Origin: Diphasiastrum complanatum
Lineage: Eukaryota; Streptophyta; Lycopodiopsida; Lycopodiales; Lycopodiaceae
Assembly: GCA_029204225.1 (NCBI GenBank)
Contig: CM055103.1
Location: 1,189,530-1,253,529, forward strand
Direction of reading: 5' to 3'
DNA: 64,000 nucleotides
Made by a program: the position numbers and the translations under genes. The stretch's first letter is position 1. Each line of letters begins with the position of its first letter. The notes under the pieces were generated by a model, which worked only from the letters and a program-made list of their open reading frames with translations, ran no database searches and was not told the DNA's origin. Below, one piece after another: positions 12,068 through 23,198 of the stretch.

Positions 12068-12800
12068 TGTGTTGAAGTGGAGTTCATAAGTACATGGCAG
12101 AGGAGATTGAACAAGCAACCTTCAAAGCTGGAATAAATTTTTTTGTGAAAATTATATTCGATAGTGCTAGTAGCTACAAAAAGGCTAGAGAGCTACTCAT
12201 GTCTAAATATCCTTCAATCTTTTGGTCTCCATGTGTTGTACGTTCTTTAAGTTTGTTATTGAAGGATGTTGGAAAGATAGCAGAGTTGTAACAAGAAAGA
12301 TACTACAATTGATGACAAGACGTCATACAAATCTTGTCATATTTTCAAAAGCATCCTAAAGTGTACAAAGACAAGGTTTGGCACTCAATTCATTGCTATA
12401 GATCACTTCAATGGAAGCTCAACAAGCCCTACAACAAACTATTGTTGACTCATCTTGGAACAATTTTGTTTTAAGACTAAATTCAAAGCATCGAAGGTTA
12501 GCCCATGATGTGGAAGAAGATGTTTTGGGATCAACATTACGATGAGCACCTGGACAATTTGCCGAGATATGCAAACCCATTATGTCCTAAGAATTGTTGA
12601 TGGAGAATCTGTAAGAGTGGGTAAACTATATCAAAGTGTGGAAAATACCCAAGCAAATGAAGTATGATCTGAAAGCCAAGTTAGCAGAAGTTATGAGATT
12701 TTGTCATGAGAGATGAGAGATGTTGCACTCTCTCCTCTTCATGCTACTGGTTTTTTATTGAACCGACAAGATGTAGATCAAGTTAGACGTGGCACATTAT
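12068..12800 (+). pseudogene. hAT transposase remnant (DUF659 to dimerisation region)
   Basis: The open frame 12094-12291 contains SSYKKARELL and YPSIFWSPCVV followed by LSLLLKDVGKIAEL, the typical DUF659/RNase H-like core of plant hAT transposases. After stops and frameshifts, TRFGTQFIAIDH and later SPLHATGFLLN correspond to the TRF and PLHAAGYFLNP landmarks of the family. The order is correct but no frame is continuous. The N-terminal zinc finger and the ends of the element are missing. Related pieces are at 38331-38700 and 49746-50130. Confidence 0.8.
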
Positions 12801-12821
12801 ATGCAAAATACAAGTACATCA

Positions 12822-13157
12822 ATTTATTCTTATATGCGTCATATATTTATGTTTAAAGATATGGACGCTAAGATATAATAATGTCACAATTCTTTAAATA
12901 AGTAAAGCTATTGAAAAAATTATAGTAATCAAATTTGTATAATAAGTGTTATACATATTTATATGATATGCTAATTATATGACATTTCAATATAAAATAC
13001 ATATTATATGCAACTATCATTCAAACTCTTTCTAAATGTGAGAATATATCTATCCGTGTTGAAGAAAGCTTGTGTGGTTTAATTATAGACGACTGTTTAG
13101 ATGATCTATGTGGATTATTGGGTGAATGAAATTAGTTAGCTCTAAATTAGTTGAATT
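12822..13157. repeat. Repeat shared with 6074-6424
   Basis: AT-rich non-coding DNA that aligns throughout with 6074-6424 and joins repeat A without a gap at 13158. It is probably the 3' flank of the hAT relic before it. Confidence 0.8.
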
Positions 13158-14036
13158 CAAAGGTGATGGTTGTAATTGATGGACTACTATACACATGTGG
13201 ATTGAGTATGGGGCCGTGAATATTGATGTACCATAATGCAAGATGATTGTAGGAAACTTGATACCATTTCTGCAAATTATTATTATTTAGGTGGATGAAC
13301 TTGAATGCAGATGTTGGCTTGATAAATCTTTGGGACCAAGAGCTTACATGTATTTGATCAAAGATGGTCCTGATTTCAATGAAATATGTAATTGTTTGCA
13401 TAAAAGTCACATTATTCTTATGTATTTTATAATTGGCTTCACACGACATTGCATGGTTGCAACAATTCTTCATTGAAGCTGAATTGGAAGAACATTGTGA
13501 ATATTTAATTTTTCTATGAATTAAGATACAAGGTTACTATTCTACGTACTTGTTTTAATTTTCTATCTGGACGAGGTGCTGTCCAAGGTTGTTTTGCAGC
13601 TAGCTAGCGAGCTGAATATACTTGTGTAAACTCGACATACATTGTAGCTCATGTGCAGATTCAAGACGATTGGATTTGAAGACATTGTTGAGAATGGATC
13701 AGTGGTATGGACGACCATTGTAACATCATGTATTGTTGGCCGTAGAAGAAATGTAGGCCAGGTTTCATGATCAAGGATGAAGTTCCAATTCTACAAAGTT
13801 TCACCCACTTGAACTCAATCTGTAGCATGGAACGAAGTGATGTATTTAAACAAAGGCTGTATTGAACTTTTAATAAGAGATTAGAGCCCGCTCACACAGC
13901 ATTCGTAAAAAACATTTCACTTAATGTTGTAGCTAGTAGCTACGTTCTAAAGAATGGCAGGAAAAACATAATGAGAAACATTTTCAATATATTTATGATA
14001 CATGATGATGCTTGTGCTGGTAATCCTGCGCTCGCT

Positions 14037-14037
14037 A

Positions 14038-14097
<60 letters not shown>

Positions 14098-14114
14098 TCT
14101 CTCTCCATATATTT

Positions 14115-14163
<49 letters not shown>
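14037..14163. repeat. (CT)n-(AT)n microsatellite in repeat A
   Basis: Same position in the repeat as the tracts at 777-898 and 27777-27845. Confidence 0.95.
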
Positions 14164-14165
<2 letters not shown>

Positions 14166-14778
14166 TTCTAATTCTGAGCGTGGCACACAATCTAAATTTG
14201 TTTGAAGCCAAAGCCGAATTGTGCATATGATTTGTTTGCGTTTGGTCGGCTGATCAATACAGTACTATAACGTTAATGATTCTATGTTCATCAGTTCACC
14301 AGCAGCAGAGAGCCCAAATGACTAGTTACCTGTAAATATTTAATCAATTAGCGAATGATAAAGGTAGTTTGTGGTGAGGCAGAGCTAGCTGATAAACTCA
14401 TTTAGTCTCAGTCCCATCCATGTATTGAAGATTCTTATGAAATGTAAATGTAAGACTTAGAAATTAGAATGTTTGTGTCTTTCACTTTGAAGAAGAAGAA
14501 GAAGGAGGAGGAGCTGGAAGCGCTGGATGTATGTTTTCGAAGGATTGAATAGGAATTGTTTACCTTGCAGCTGATGACGCTATCTACTATTCTCTGTATG
14601 GACTGTCCAATTGCAAAGGAGGAGTGATATCGTTGTTCTCGCTCTCGTTCCTAATCGCATGCAAAGATATGTCTATCACCGAAAAGGAGGAGAGGTAGAA
14701 TTTGATCTTTGTTATTTGCGATGACCCAAGGAAGAAAGAAGCAAAAGGATGATGAGTAAGAAGTAAACTTTATGACAT

Positions 14779-14884
14779 TGGAGCCTGCGGGGATCGAACC
14801 CGCATCTTGAGGAGTCCGTGGAGGGCTAATCAACTCATAACAATATGTTAGTACCCCAATGCTTTACCATTAAGCTAAGTCCCC
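14779..14884 (-). tRNA. tRNA-like segment or tRNA pseudogene in repeat A
   Basis: On the minus strand this 106-base stretch has an A-box-like TAGCTTAATGG (14877-14867) with a 4-bp D stem (GCTT/AAGC). It also has a perfect T arm with 5-bp stem GCGGG/CCCGC and B box GGTTCGATCCC (14800-14790). The acceptor ends are GGGGACT and AGGCTCC, with one mismatch. In the older copy near 1310 the 5' end reads GGGGCCT, which pairs fully (one G-U). The middle is about 30 bases longer than a normal tRNA and I cannot fold a convincing anticodon arm, so no isotype is given. It could be an intron-containing tRNA pseudogene or the head of a SINE-like unit. Confidence 0.6.
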
Positions 14885-15329
14885 TTTAGGGTGATGCAAT
14901 TTGCAAGTACAATTATCTTATCGCAATTAAGATTTGTACTGTGCCTATTAAATGATGTCCAAGTTTTTGTCCACCTCCAATGACGTTGTCATCCTTGTGC
15001 ACAAAATCCTCTAGCTTGTTAAAACACAAATCTCGTCTCATTTCTGGGGACTAGATGCTCACGGAATGCTCATTTTCTGCTTCCCTCCTCCTTGCCTCTC
15101 TAGTGGTGGGGGGCTTTGAAGATAGAGTGGTTGGTACCACATCTGCTGGATGTGGCCCCACTAGCTCCCATAAATGACCATTGACGTAGTGGCTATCCAG
15201 GTCTGAAATCTATGGGGCCATGGGTGGCCTAACATCGCCACTCTATAATACACTCGGGCCACTAGAAGTTGGTCTTCCATTTTCATTGACGCCAGGGCCG
15301 TATTTGGAACAAAAAATGGGGGTACCTTG

Positions 15330-15871
15330 TGAAACAACCCCCCAAAATTCCTGAAAAAAGAATAAAGTGCTCATCCAAGGATCCTATTCTAAGCATGCCA
15401 ATAACAAGCAACACAAAGGAAACGGATGGTGAACAAACCAACCCAACCAAACCTAGATCAAACGGATCTGCCCCCAAGCTATGGATGAATCACAAAGAGG
15501 AATGAGGCATCACACCAGTAGCATACGACTACGAGTCTCACAATCATGGATACACTAGTGAGAGTCCAATAGATACACTAGTGAGAGTCCAATAGATACA
15601 CTTATACTCTCCAAGGCCCATGCACCACTAGTAGTGCACTATGACAACTCACTGGACACCTCTGCAGCCTATCTGGGCCACGTCATCCAATGCTCCATAG
15701 ACTCACTAAAAGACCCATATAAATCCACCATCGTGAGTTCAGGCCTACAACCATTAATTATGACCATGTACACATAAGGGCCCCAATTCCCTTCTTATAA
15801 TTACAATTAACTTACGGGCTATTGGTCAATCGATCCCTAGCATGGACACGCTATCCGAGACCAGTCATGGG
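15330..15871 (-). mobile_element. Gypsy element Gyp1: probable 3' LTR
   Basis: On the minus strand a G-rich purine tract (AAGGGGGGAAGAA) near 15872-15886 is followed by a TG-starting non-coding stretch, as expected for a gypsy 3' LTR. It plausibly ends with ...TTTCACA at about 15330. A direct repeat of about 25 bases, two and a half copies, lies at 15545-15605. No second LTR is present, so the boundaries are tentative. Confidence 0.5.
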
Positions 15872-16460
15872 CATGACGTTCTTCCCCCCTTATTCAAGTT
15901 CTATCCTCAAAACTTAAAACTGGAAAAGTTCCTCCTTAAGCTTCATTCTTGTTCCCGGAAATCATCATTGTTTGTGAGACTCTTCTTTCGAACCATATGC
16001 TTGGTAGCTATACAATTTCTCAATTGTTTAGTTCTTGTATCCAAGATCTTTTCGGGTTTAGGGTGAGATATACCCGATGATTCATCCAACAGGTCTGATT
16101 GGTCACCAAAACCAAGATGCTATCCTTCACGTAGACTCTACCAGAGTCAGCTTACATGGGATACTAGATGCACTTGAGATCCCTCCGGGAGTTCCAATTG
16201 GTAAGTTAAGGATCCAACCTTTTTCAAGATCTTATACGGTCCTCTATATCTAGGGGACAATTTATAATACTTGTCGGTATGCATTACACTCGAATCCTTC
16301 AGGATTCTCAAATATACACAATCTCTCACTTGGAAGTCTCTTGGTGATCTTTTCATATTTGCATAATGACGATCCCTATCCTGGGCACACTAGACATTTT
16401 TATGTGCAATCCGTCGTATTTCTTGCATATCATGTAGGAAATCCACAACCTTCTGAAATT
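15872..16460 (-). pseudogene. Gypsy element Gyp1: integrase C-terminus and chromodomain-like tail
   Basis: The minus-strand frame 16356-16147 reads FQVRDCVYLRI, LSPRYRGPYKILKKVG and SQVHLVSHVS, the classic C-terminal part of Ty3/gypsy integrase. Upstream (16460-16357), QEIRRIAHKN and QDRDRHYANMK belong to the same region with one stop. Downstream, after a stop, HPKPEKILDTR followed by basic residues resembles the start of the chromodomain tail of chromoviruses, before the purine tract. Only this last part of the polyprotein is left. Confidence 0.8.
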
Positions 16461-16545
16461 TGATCGTCCGAGTCTCTACATAAGCTCAGGACATTAGCAT
16501 GCATGGCTATAACCAGTAGCCAAATCCTTTAAGTAAGAGACATTA

Positions 16546-17543
16546 CTTGGACACTCCTTGGGACACATACTCTCCACGAAGTGTATCACCTGAGTCTAAG
16601 ATACCAAAATGGTATGAAAAGATCATGAAAGATGCAAAGCTAAATCAACCAGGATCTAGCACACAAGAAGAAGTGAGAAGATCAACGCGGAAAAGGAAGC
16701 CTCCCAATTGCTATCATGTGAACGATGCCCTAATGAGTGACATTTTCAAGTGTCGAGAGCCATCAACCTTTGATGAGGCAAAGGATCACAAAGAGTGGAA
16801 AAGGGCAATGGAAGAGGAGATGGAGTCCATCCACAGACATGGTATGTGGGAGTTAGTTGATCTACCACTGGGGAAGAAACCCATTGACAACAAATGGGTG
16901 TTTAGAACAAAGTTTCATGCAGATGGCACAATAGCAAAACATAAGACACGTCTAGTAGTGAAGGGCTATGAGCAGAACAAAAGAATTGACTACGAAGAGA
17001 TATTTGCTCCAATGGCTAAGTGGACTATGCTACACCTTATCATCTCATTTTGGGTGGAAGATCCATCAAATGGATGTGAAGTTCGCATTTTTGAATGGTG
17101 ACTTAGAGGAAGAAGTTTACATGGTCCAACCACAGGGCTTTATGGCAAAAGGACAAGAACATGAGGTGTGCAGGCCCAAATCTTTATGTTCTTATAAATG
17201 AAGATAGCATTGCCTTGATTGTACTTTATGTTGATGATATTATTATCACAGGCAATGATGATAATATATCATTCATTCTATCAAAGCCAACTTGTGCAAA
17301 CAATTCAAGATGACAGATTTAGATCTTATGCACTATTGCTTGGATGTCAAAGTATGGCAAACTAGCAATGATATTTGGTTATGTCAAAACAAGTATGTGC
17401 TCGAGATATTAGAGAGATTTCACATGACAGAGTGCAAACCTTCCATCACCCCTTGCAAAACTGGTAAGAAGTTGTCTCGTGTTGATGATAGTGCACAAGT
17501 TGATGCTACTTTATTTCGTCATGACAGATTTAGATCTTATGCA
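16546..17543 (+). pseudogene. Copia element Cop3: reverse transcriptase fragment
   Basis: The open frame starts in the variable integrase tail (RRSTRKRKPPNCY) and enters the reverse transcriptase ([30 protein letters not shown]). A frameshift near 17040 moves [16 protein letters not shown] into the next frame. A deletion near 17175 removes the YGLKQAPR region. The catalytic box LYVDDIIITG at about 17222 is intact. The end is joined to a protease fragment of another copia family at 17543. Confidence 0.88.
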
Positions 17544-18050
17544 TTTGATTCAGGTGCTTCATAGCACATGACACCATGTAAAAACCTATTTTCTACTCTC
17601 ACAACAACGGATTCAAAGTACATCTTCTTCAGAGACTCAAGCTCACACAAGGTCGAAGGCCAAGGCTCCATTCAACTATAGTTTTCTGATGGCATCACTA
17701 GACAGTTAGATGGTGTACTTTACGTACCCAAATTCACAAAGAATTTATTGTCTATTAGCAAGATAATTGATCAAGGCTATAGAGCTTTGTTGACTGCCAG
17801 TCTATGTACTATTATTGATGGAAATTCTAATGAAATCCTCTTTGCACACATAGAACCAAATTTGTATATCTTGAGTCACGATTATGCACTTTCTATGAGT
17901 AATTATGATGCTCATGTTTATCATAAAAAAAAATAGGTCACTTAAACATGAGGTCAATCTTGTACATGCATCATAACAAATTGGTTAACATGACTATTAA
18001 TGCTATTTCCACAGCTAATTAGACTGTCTGTGAAAATTGTTGAAAAGTGA
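17541..18050 (+). pseudogene. Copia element Cop4: protease to GAG-pre-integrase fragment
   Basis: The fragment opens with the aspartic protease motif FDSGAS followed by a stop and HMTPCKNLF. LDGVLYVPKFTKNLLSISK and the start of the GAG-pre-integrase domain follow. The part from 17706 is nearly identical to Cop1 at 2555-2800, so both are one family. The zinc finger is broken by an insertion of A residues near 17930 and the fragment ends at about 18045. Confidence 0.85.
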
Positions 18051-18400
18051 AAGCCATGATGTAGTTGCAAACATTCTTTGAACTTTGGACTTCCACCAAC
18101 ATTGAATGAGATACCATTGTTGAAAAAGACTTTGGCAATTGCCGAATCAATTTCTTGGTTTTCTTTCTCTGTTTAACATAGTAGGAATTTTGGTTTGATT
18201 TGTTAAACTCAAACCAATTTTTTTTTTCCCTTCAAGCTTGAGGCCACTTCAGTTGGCACTAGATCACAAGCTGTGAAACCTCCTCCACTTTTAGATTTCC
18301 CAATAAGAGGGGCCTTCATTTATATACACTCCACCTACAAACGTTTTGCTAGAAATTTGCATCTCAAAGAAAAATTTGGCCGCATTGTCATTAAACCTAG
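18050..18400 (-). pseudogene. hAT transposase N-terminal fragment
   Basis: On the minus strand the reading IAKVFFNNGISFNVGGSPKF resembles the conserved block 'I A x F F ... I P F N V ... S x x F' of plant hAT transposases. The DNA before it (18270-18330) gives GKSKSGGGFTACDLVPTEV in another frame, which may be part of the N-terminal zinc-finger region. Frameshifts separate the pieces. Confidence 0.6.
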
Positions 18401-18464
18401 GTGCTCTACATATTTCCATAATGATCTTTAGGAGGATCGATTTACACAAATGGATTTCATGTAG

Positions 18465-18775
18465 TCGTAATTAGAAAGCCTGCAAACAATACCACAATGA
18501 TTTTATTCAGCATAAAAGATTTGAGCTTCTCACAATGGTATCCATCACAGTGCAAACAAAAAGTTTATTCTGAATTGTATTAAATATATTTTGATGTGAA
18601 TTAAAGTACCAAAAAGTCTAATTAAGAGAAGTTTGAATAACACTACATTGTGGTTCATATGCCGAGGATGAGCCCTATTAGAAACAAGTGGGAGAGGAGA
18701 TGCATATGAGGAGACAACAACTTTGATAGCTAGTGTCTAGAGAAGGAGCCCGTGTGTGTGTGTGTGTGTGTGTGA
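18465..18775 (-). repeat. Dispersed repeat B fragment with (GT)n
   Basis: Reverse complement of repeat B as seen at 36840-37040 and 47510-47640, including the microsatellite edge at 18752-18775. It covers only the middle of the repeat. Confidence 0.8.
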
Positions 18776-18789
18776 GTACACTTCTTTGG

Positions 18790-19655
18790 TGAAAAACAAG
18801 ACTGCGAGCCTTGTTAATCCTCTTGTAGGTATAGAACCTATTGACTCTAAATGGATCTTCAAGCTAAAGCTTAAGCCAAATGGAAAGCTCGATTGGTAGT
18901 TAGAGGATTTGATAAAGTTTATGGAATAGATTACATTAGCACCTTCAATCCAGTGGTAAAGCATCAATCTATTCACACCTTGATGGCTATAGCTGCTACA
19001 AAAGACTTGGACATTCACCAAATGACATCCTGACAACATTCCTTCACGGATATATACTAGAAGAAATGTTCATTTATCAACCAAAAGGTTATGTCCGTCA
19101 AGGCCAAGAGCATTTGGTATGTAAATTGCATAAGGCACTATATGGCCTCAAGCAAGCTCCTAGGGCCTGGTATGAAAGAATCAATCACTTTTTGTTGCAG
19201 CACAATTTTACTTGTTGCTCCATGGACTCAAACGTATCTCTCAAGCATAACGGGTCAAGTTATGTTATTACCTAGTCATTACCTGCTCGGTATGGAGATC
19301 AATAGAGATCGCACAAGCATAAGGATTACTATTAGCCAAGAGTCCTATCTAACCAACGTGCTTCACAGATATGGCATGGAGGACTGCAAGCCGATAGACA
19401 CACCCATGGATCCAGGATCCAAGCTTTCTAAAGACATGTGCCCCATAACTGAAGCAGATCAGCAAGAAATCTGCAGATATATCCTTGTCAGCCTGTCATA
19501 GGATCTAAAATGTATTCTATGATCTGCACATGACCTGATCTAGCATATATGGTAAGCACATTGTCTAGATACATGTCCAATCCAGCCTTACAACGTTCAA
19601 AGGCTTTGCAAAGAGTATTGAAGTACATCCAAGCCACGAAGCATCCGAATACATT
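18790..19655 (+). pseudogene. Copia element Cop5: reverse transcriptase fragment
   Basis: With several frame changes the reading gives PIDSKWIFKLKLKP, RLVVRGFDKVYGIDY and YQPKGYVRQGQEHLVCKLHK, then [13 protein letters not shown]. It continues after a deletion with ESYLTNVLHRYGMEDCKP. The catalytic YVDD region is missing (after SYVIT the sequence jumps). The sequence is close to Cop8 at 30466-31372 and Cop10 at 37631-38330, so these are one family. It ends at 19655, fused to an inverted repeat A piece. Confidence 0.85.
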
Positions 19656-20022
19656 GCAAATATCTTTGCATGCGATTAGGATCGAGAGCGAGAACAACGA
19701 TATCACTCCTCCTTTGCAATTGGACAATCCATACATAGATTAGTAGATAGCGTCATCAGCTGCAAGTTAAACAATTCCTATTCAATCCTTCGAAAACATA
19801 CATCCAGAGCATCCAGGTCCTCCTCCTCCTCCTTCAACGTGACAGACACAAACATTCTAATTTCTAATCTTACATTTACATTTCATAAGAATCTTCAATA
19901 CATGGATGGGACTGAGACTAAATGAGTTTATCAGCTAGCTCTGCCTCACTAGAAACTACCTTTATCATTCGCTAATTGATTAATTCTTTACAGGTAACTA
20001 GTCATTTGTGCTCTCTGCTGCT
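19656..20022 (-). repeat. Dispersed repeat A fragment, inverted
   Basis: Reverse complement of 14296-14660, the part of repeat A between microsatellite and tRNA-like segment. It joins the copia fragment on the left and the leader of Cop6 on the right. Confidence 0.88.
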
Positions 20023-20039
20023 AGTGCACTGACCAAACA

Positions 20040-20330
20040 CAAATGATTGCATCAGAAACTAGACAAAAATAGCTTCAAAACAAGCTATCAAGCAAGATAA
20101 ATGGATCAAGCATGAGAGAGAACTTCCAAGCTGAAATTGGATGTTCCTCACACATGTCTGAGCACCTGATTCCATACAGTACCAAGTCAGACCCAACCAT
20201 TGTCATTTTGATCTCTTTTGATCCAAGATTGAACAAGATAGCTAGGAAAATGGGCCTTGACAACTTCTAGCTCAAGATTGATGAAAAATTTTCACTTAGA
20301 TGGATCAAAATGCATGGTAACCTTAGGTAG
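20040..20330 (-). mobile_element. Copia element Cop6: untranslated leader
   Basis: On the minus strand this directly follows the primer site at 20331-20342 and aligns with the leader of Cop14 at 53125-53410. The rest of the element has been lost. Confidence 0.85.
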
Positions 20331-20342
20331 GCTCTGATACCA
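20331..20342 (-). promoter_or_regulatory. Primer binding site (initiator tRNA-Met)
   Basis: GCTCTGATACCA on the plus strand is the reverse complement of TGGTATCAGAGC, the usual copia primer site. It abuts the LTR at 20343. Confidence 0.92.
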
Positions 20343-20928
20343 TGTTGAATTTCACACGTGTGGATTGTCCACTACATGTACTTGTGATCTCCTACTACTA
20401 CATGCATTCAATCACTTCCAACTCACACTCACACGTGTGGGAAGTATTCAAAAAATAATCTAAGTAAAAACAAGCTGCTCTCCTCGAGTAGAGAGAGAAA
20501 AAGCATCATGAGCTCTTGGGTAGAGAGAGAAAGCTAGGAATCCAATAACTCACAAAATCCATGAAATCACCAAATCAATTAGATCCAAAATGAGGAGTAC
20601 AATGATACTAGTAGATCCACGAGCTACCACTATGCTTAACTATGATTGGACCATACTTTGTCACCTCTTGATTCTATTGGACCATTGATCCATGCACCTC
20701 TTAATTCTATTAGACTATATTCAAGCACACCTCAATTTCCTATTGGACCTCACAAGGTTCCACCTCTGAATCCTATTGGACCTCTTGGAATTCATCAAAC
20801 AAAAGCTTTACACATGTCTACACTCTAATTGGCACGTGTTTAGTCTCTTACTCTATTTTGGCTCAATAGTGGCATTACAAGTGAAAAAGCATAATTTGCC
20901 ATCTATGCCAAATTTATTCCTATCAACA
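20343..20928 (-). mobile_element. Copia element Cop6: complete 5' LTR
   Basis: This 586-bp LTR, read on the minus strand, begins TGTTGATAGG and ends AATTCAACA, next to a primer site. The same LTR family is present at 52573-53112 and 61822-62265, both truncated. It contains CACGTG palindromes near its end and CT/AG-rich parts. Confidence 0.9.
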
Positions 20929-21281
20929 TCCTACACCTAGATGCTTGATGTAAAAAAACATAAGACCCCTATATCTAACATAGGTAATCTTTTTCAATTC
21001 TTCACCTTGAGTGATGTCAGACTCACCTTTCACAATCGAGCAAAATCTTCAATCGAGTAAGATTCTATTAAATGGTAACTATCGACAACTAAACTAGTGC
21101 CTTAATCCATCTGCAAACACTTTATTTTTCTAGGGTGTATAGAATAAATTATGTGCACAATGGCTTCTTAGATAGTGGGAAAGTAAATGCATAAGTTCCA
21201 TGTATATATTTGATAGAAAATTTATAATTGACTAATCAAGAATCATCCCATGAACTTATGTTATTTCAAAATAGAGCGTTC

Positions 21282-21328
<47 letters not shown>

Positions 21329-22490
21329 AGAATATTGTTTTAGAGAGATTACACATCTTCTAGAATTTGGACATGTACACTCTTTTGAACTAATAATATT
21401 CTTTCCACTTCACATTCTCTATATAGTATGAGTCAGGGACTTTTGCAAACATAAAATTCATAGATTGATCTATTTTATGACTAATAGTGTATGTCGATTG
21501 TAGTGCTCTTAATCTGATATGTTTTACACATTTTGCATTGAATTATTTTGTGTGTCTACGGAATTAATTGTTTCGATCCTCGCAACTTCAAATCTTGGAT
21601 CAAGTAGCTATACCATAGAATTATCGAAAATAGCTTGAATCGATAGACGTAGCTCATGCACCAAGGAGTCATTCCATTTGATTCCCAACACAAAGTAGCT
21701 ATATATTCAAACCATAGTTGCACAATATTATACAAGTGGATAATATGCTATCATAAAATATGCATATTATACAATTTTTGGTCAAAAAATACACAGGGCT
21801 AGTTTGAAATAATACAAACTCCTATCCCTATCTCACCTTGGCCAATCACCGCCTATAGCCTGCCATAGCCATACTTTTGAAGCCTCTACTTCAAGACTGC
21901 AACATGCATTTATGATTTTTGCACTTCCACGTCCATCCTCACCTTTTAGCCACCTTGCACATGAGCCACTAGGCCACAATTATGTGGTTAATGCACATAT
22001 ATTTTGATGATTGACATGTTTTTATCAAATACATAAAGTACATCATGTGTGATCCACAATTTTTCTCAGAATTTTGCTCATTGTTGGGAGGCACCTTGAC
22101 TTTGAAAGCTATATTCTCATTTCAGATATAGAAGATCGGGAGACAAAATGATGATGGATGTGGCTCTTTTGATTCTTGCTCTCAAAAGATAGCGTTGGTG
22201 GTTGTTTTGATTTCAGCTCTTAACTTGTATCCACTTGTATCGAATTTTGTTATGTGCATTCAACATTAATATTGAACCCATGATTTTAATTGGTGCTTAT
22301 CATCATGTTTATACACTTGAATCAAATAGCTATTATGGAGAAAATAGGCTTGGGTTTATCTCTCAACTGTCTATGTTGAGTCTCCTTTGCTTATATTGAG
22401 CTTTCAGGCTTCAACAACCTTCGCTCCGTATAAATCTTGTAGCCATAATATTGTTGTGGGTGTTACATGCACATAAAGTAGAAAATAAGT
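20929..22490. other. Unassigned stretch without a recognisable gene
   Basis: AT-rich DNA with no transposon motif I can identify. It contains a (CT)n tract at 21280-21322. Open frames are short and unremarkable. Confidence 0.5.
21280..21322. repeat. (CT)n microsatellite
   Basis: About 40 bases of CT repeat. Confidence 0.95.
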
Positions 22491-23178
22491 TGTGAGGGCC
22501 GTGGCATCCTGCAAGCATAGGCCCATAGCCCAATGAGCACTTGTAAAATAATGTATTCTAAATAAATTAGACTTTGGGCCATGTAGTTAAAATAATGTTA
22601 AAAAGGCCAAAGTTTAAGCTAGCTAAGTTTGCTAAGTTTTGTTAATAAATCAAAAGTCAAAATGGTGGTAGGTGGGGTGTGCTTCTTTGTGCACCATAAA
22701 TTAGAATGTGTTTCTTTTGAAGGGTTAGGATTTCAATCCTACCTTCTTGAAGTAACTGATAGAAACCAAGGGGAAAGGGCCTCCCCAAAGATAGAAAGGC
22801 ATCTATTGTACTTCATTTCACTTGAAAAATCTACCATTTTAAAGATCCAAGCATCCTCATGTGCTAATGCTTTCATGCTTTACTATAGTTTATGTTTGCT
22901 AATTATTTCCCATGTTTGCATTGTTCTTACTTTATGTTTTTAATGGCTTTTCCAATAGTATGTAGTGTTGAGCACATGAGCTACCCTCCCTCACCTCTCT
23001 CTCTCTCTCACCTCCTTTCACCTCTATTTATGATGCTAATGTTAGTTGGATCTAGAGTTAGAGTGGGGTAGGTTAGTTTAGTGTGGAAGCAACTATTCAT
23101 AGTTAGATCACCTATGCTTGTGCTCTAACCCTTTTGACAGGCGGAGGGCTACTCACCATCTATTCACAACACCGTACA
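22491..23178 (+). mobile_element. Gypsy element Gyp2 (Tat/Athila type): 5' LTR
   Basis: A stretch beginning TGTGAGGGCC and ending ...CCGTACA lies directly before a Tat/Athila-type primer site. Its first 130 bases recur at 35517-35665. The 104-codon frame at 22629-22943 lies wholly inside the LTR and is probably meaningless. Confidence 0.7.
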
Positions 23179-23179
23179 G

Positions 23180-23198
23180 TGACGTCGTTGTCGGGGAT
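23180..23198 (+). promoter_or_regulatory. Primer binding site of Tat/Athila gypsy type (mutated)
   Basis: TGACGTCGTTGTCGGGGAT resembles the Tat/Athila primer site TGGCGCCGTTGCCGGGGA. The changes are G-to-A and C-to-T transitions, as expected from decay of methylated cytosines. Confidence 0.75.

Larger units (their letters stand above)
13159..15245 (+). repeat. Dispersed repeat A, copy 4 (most complete)
   Basis: This is the longest copy in the window, with 5' start, microsatellite core, tRNA-like segment and the 3' part that also appears at 28398-28660. About 160 bases present in the other copies are missing near 13525. Only shadow frames are open. The 3' boundary near 15245 is where similarity to the copy at 26772-28660 stops. 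Confidence 0.88.

Noticed and set aside
12094-12291. Possible small host gene
   Set aside because: The motif order fits the hAT transposase core and the frame is broken on both sides.
22629-22943. 104-codon frame with a hydrophobic end
   Set aside because: It lies inside the Gyp2 LTR and has no recognisable domain; chance frame most likely.
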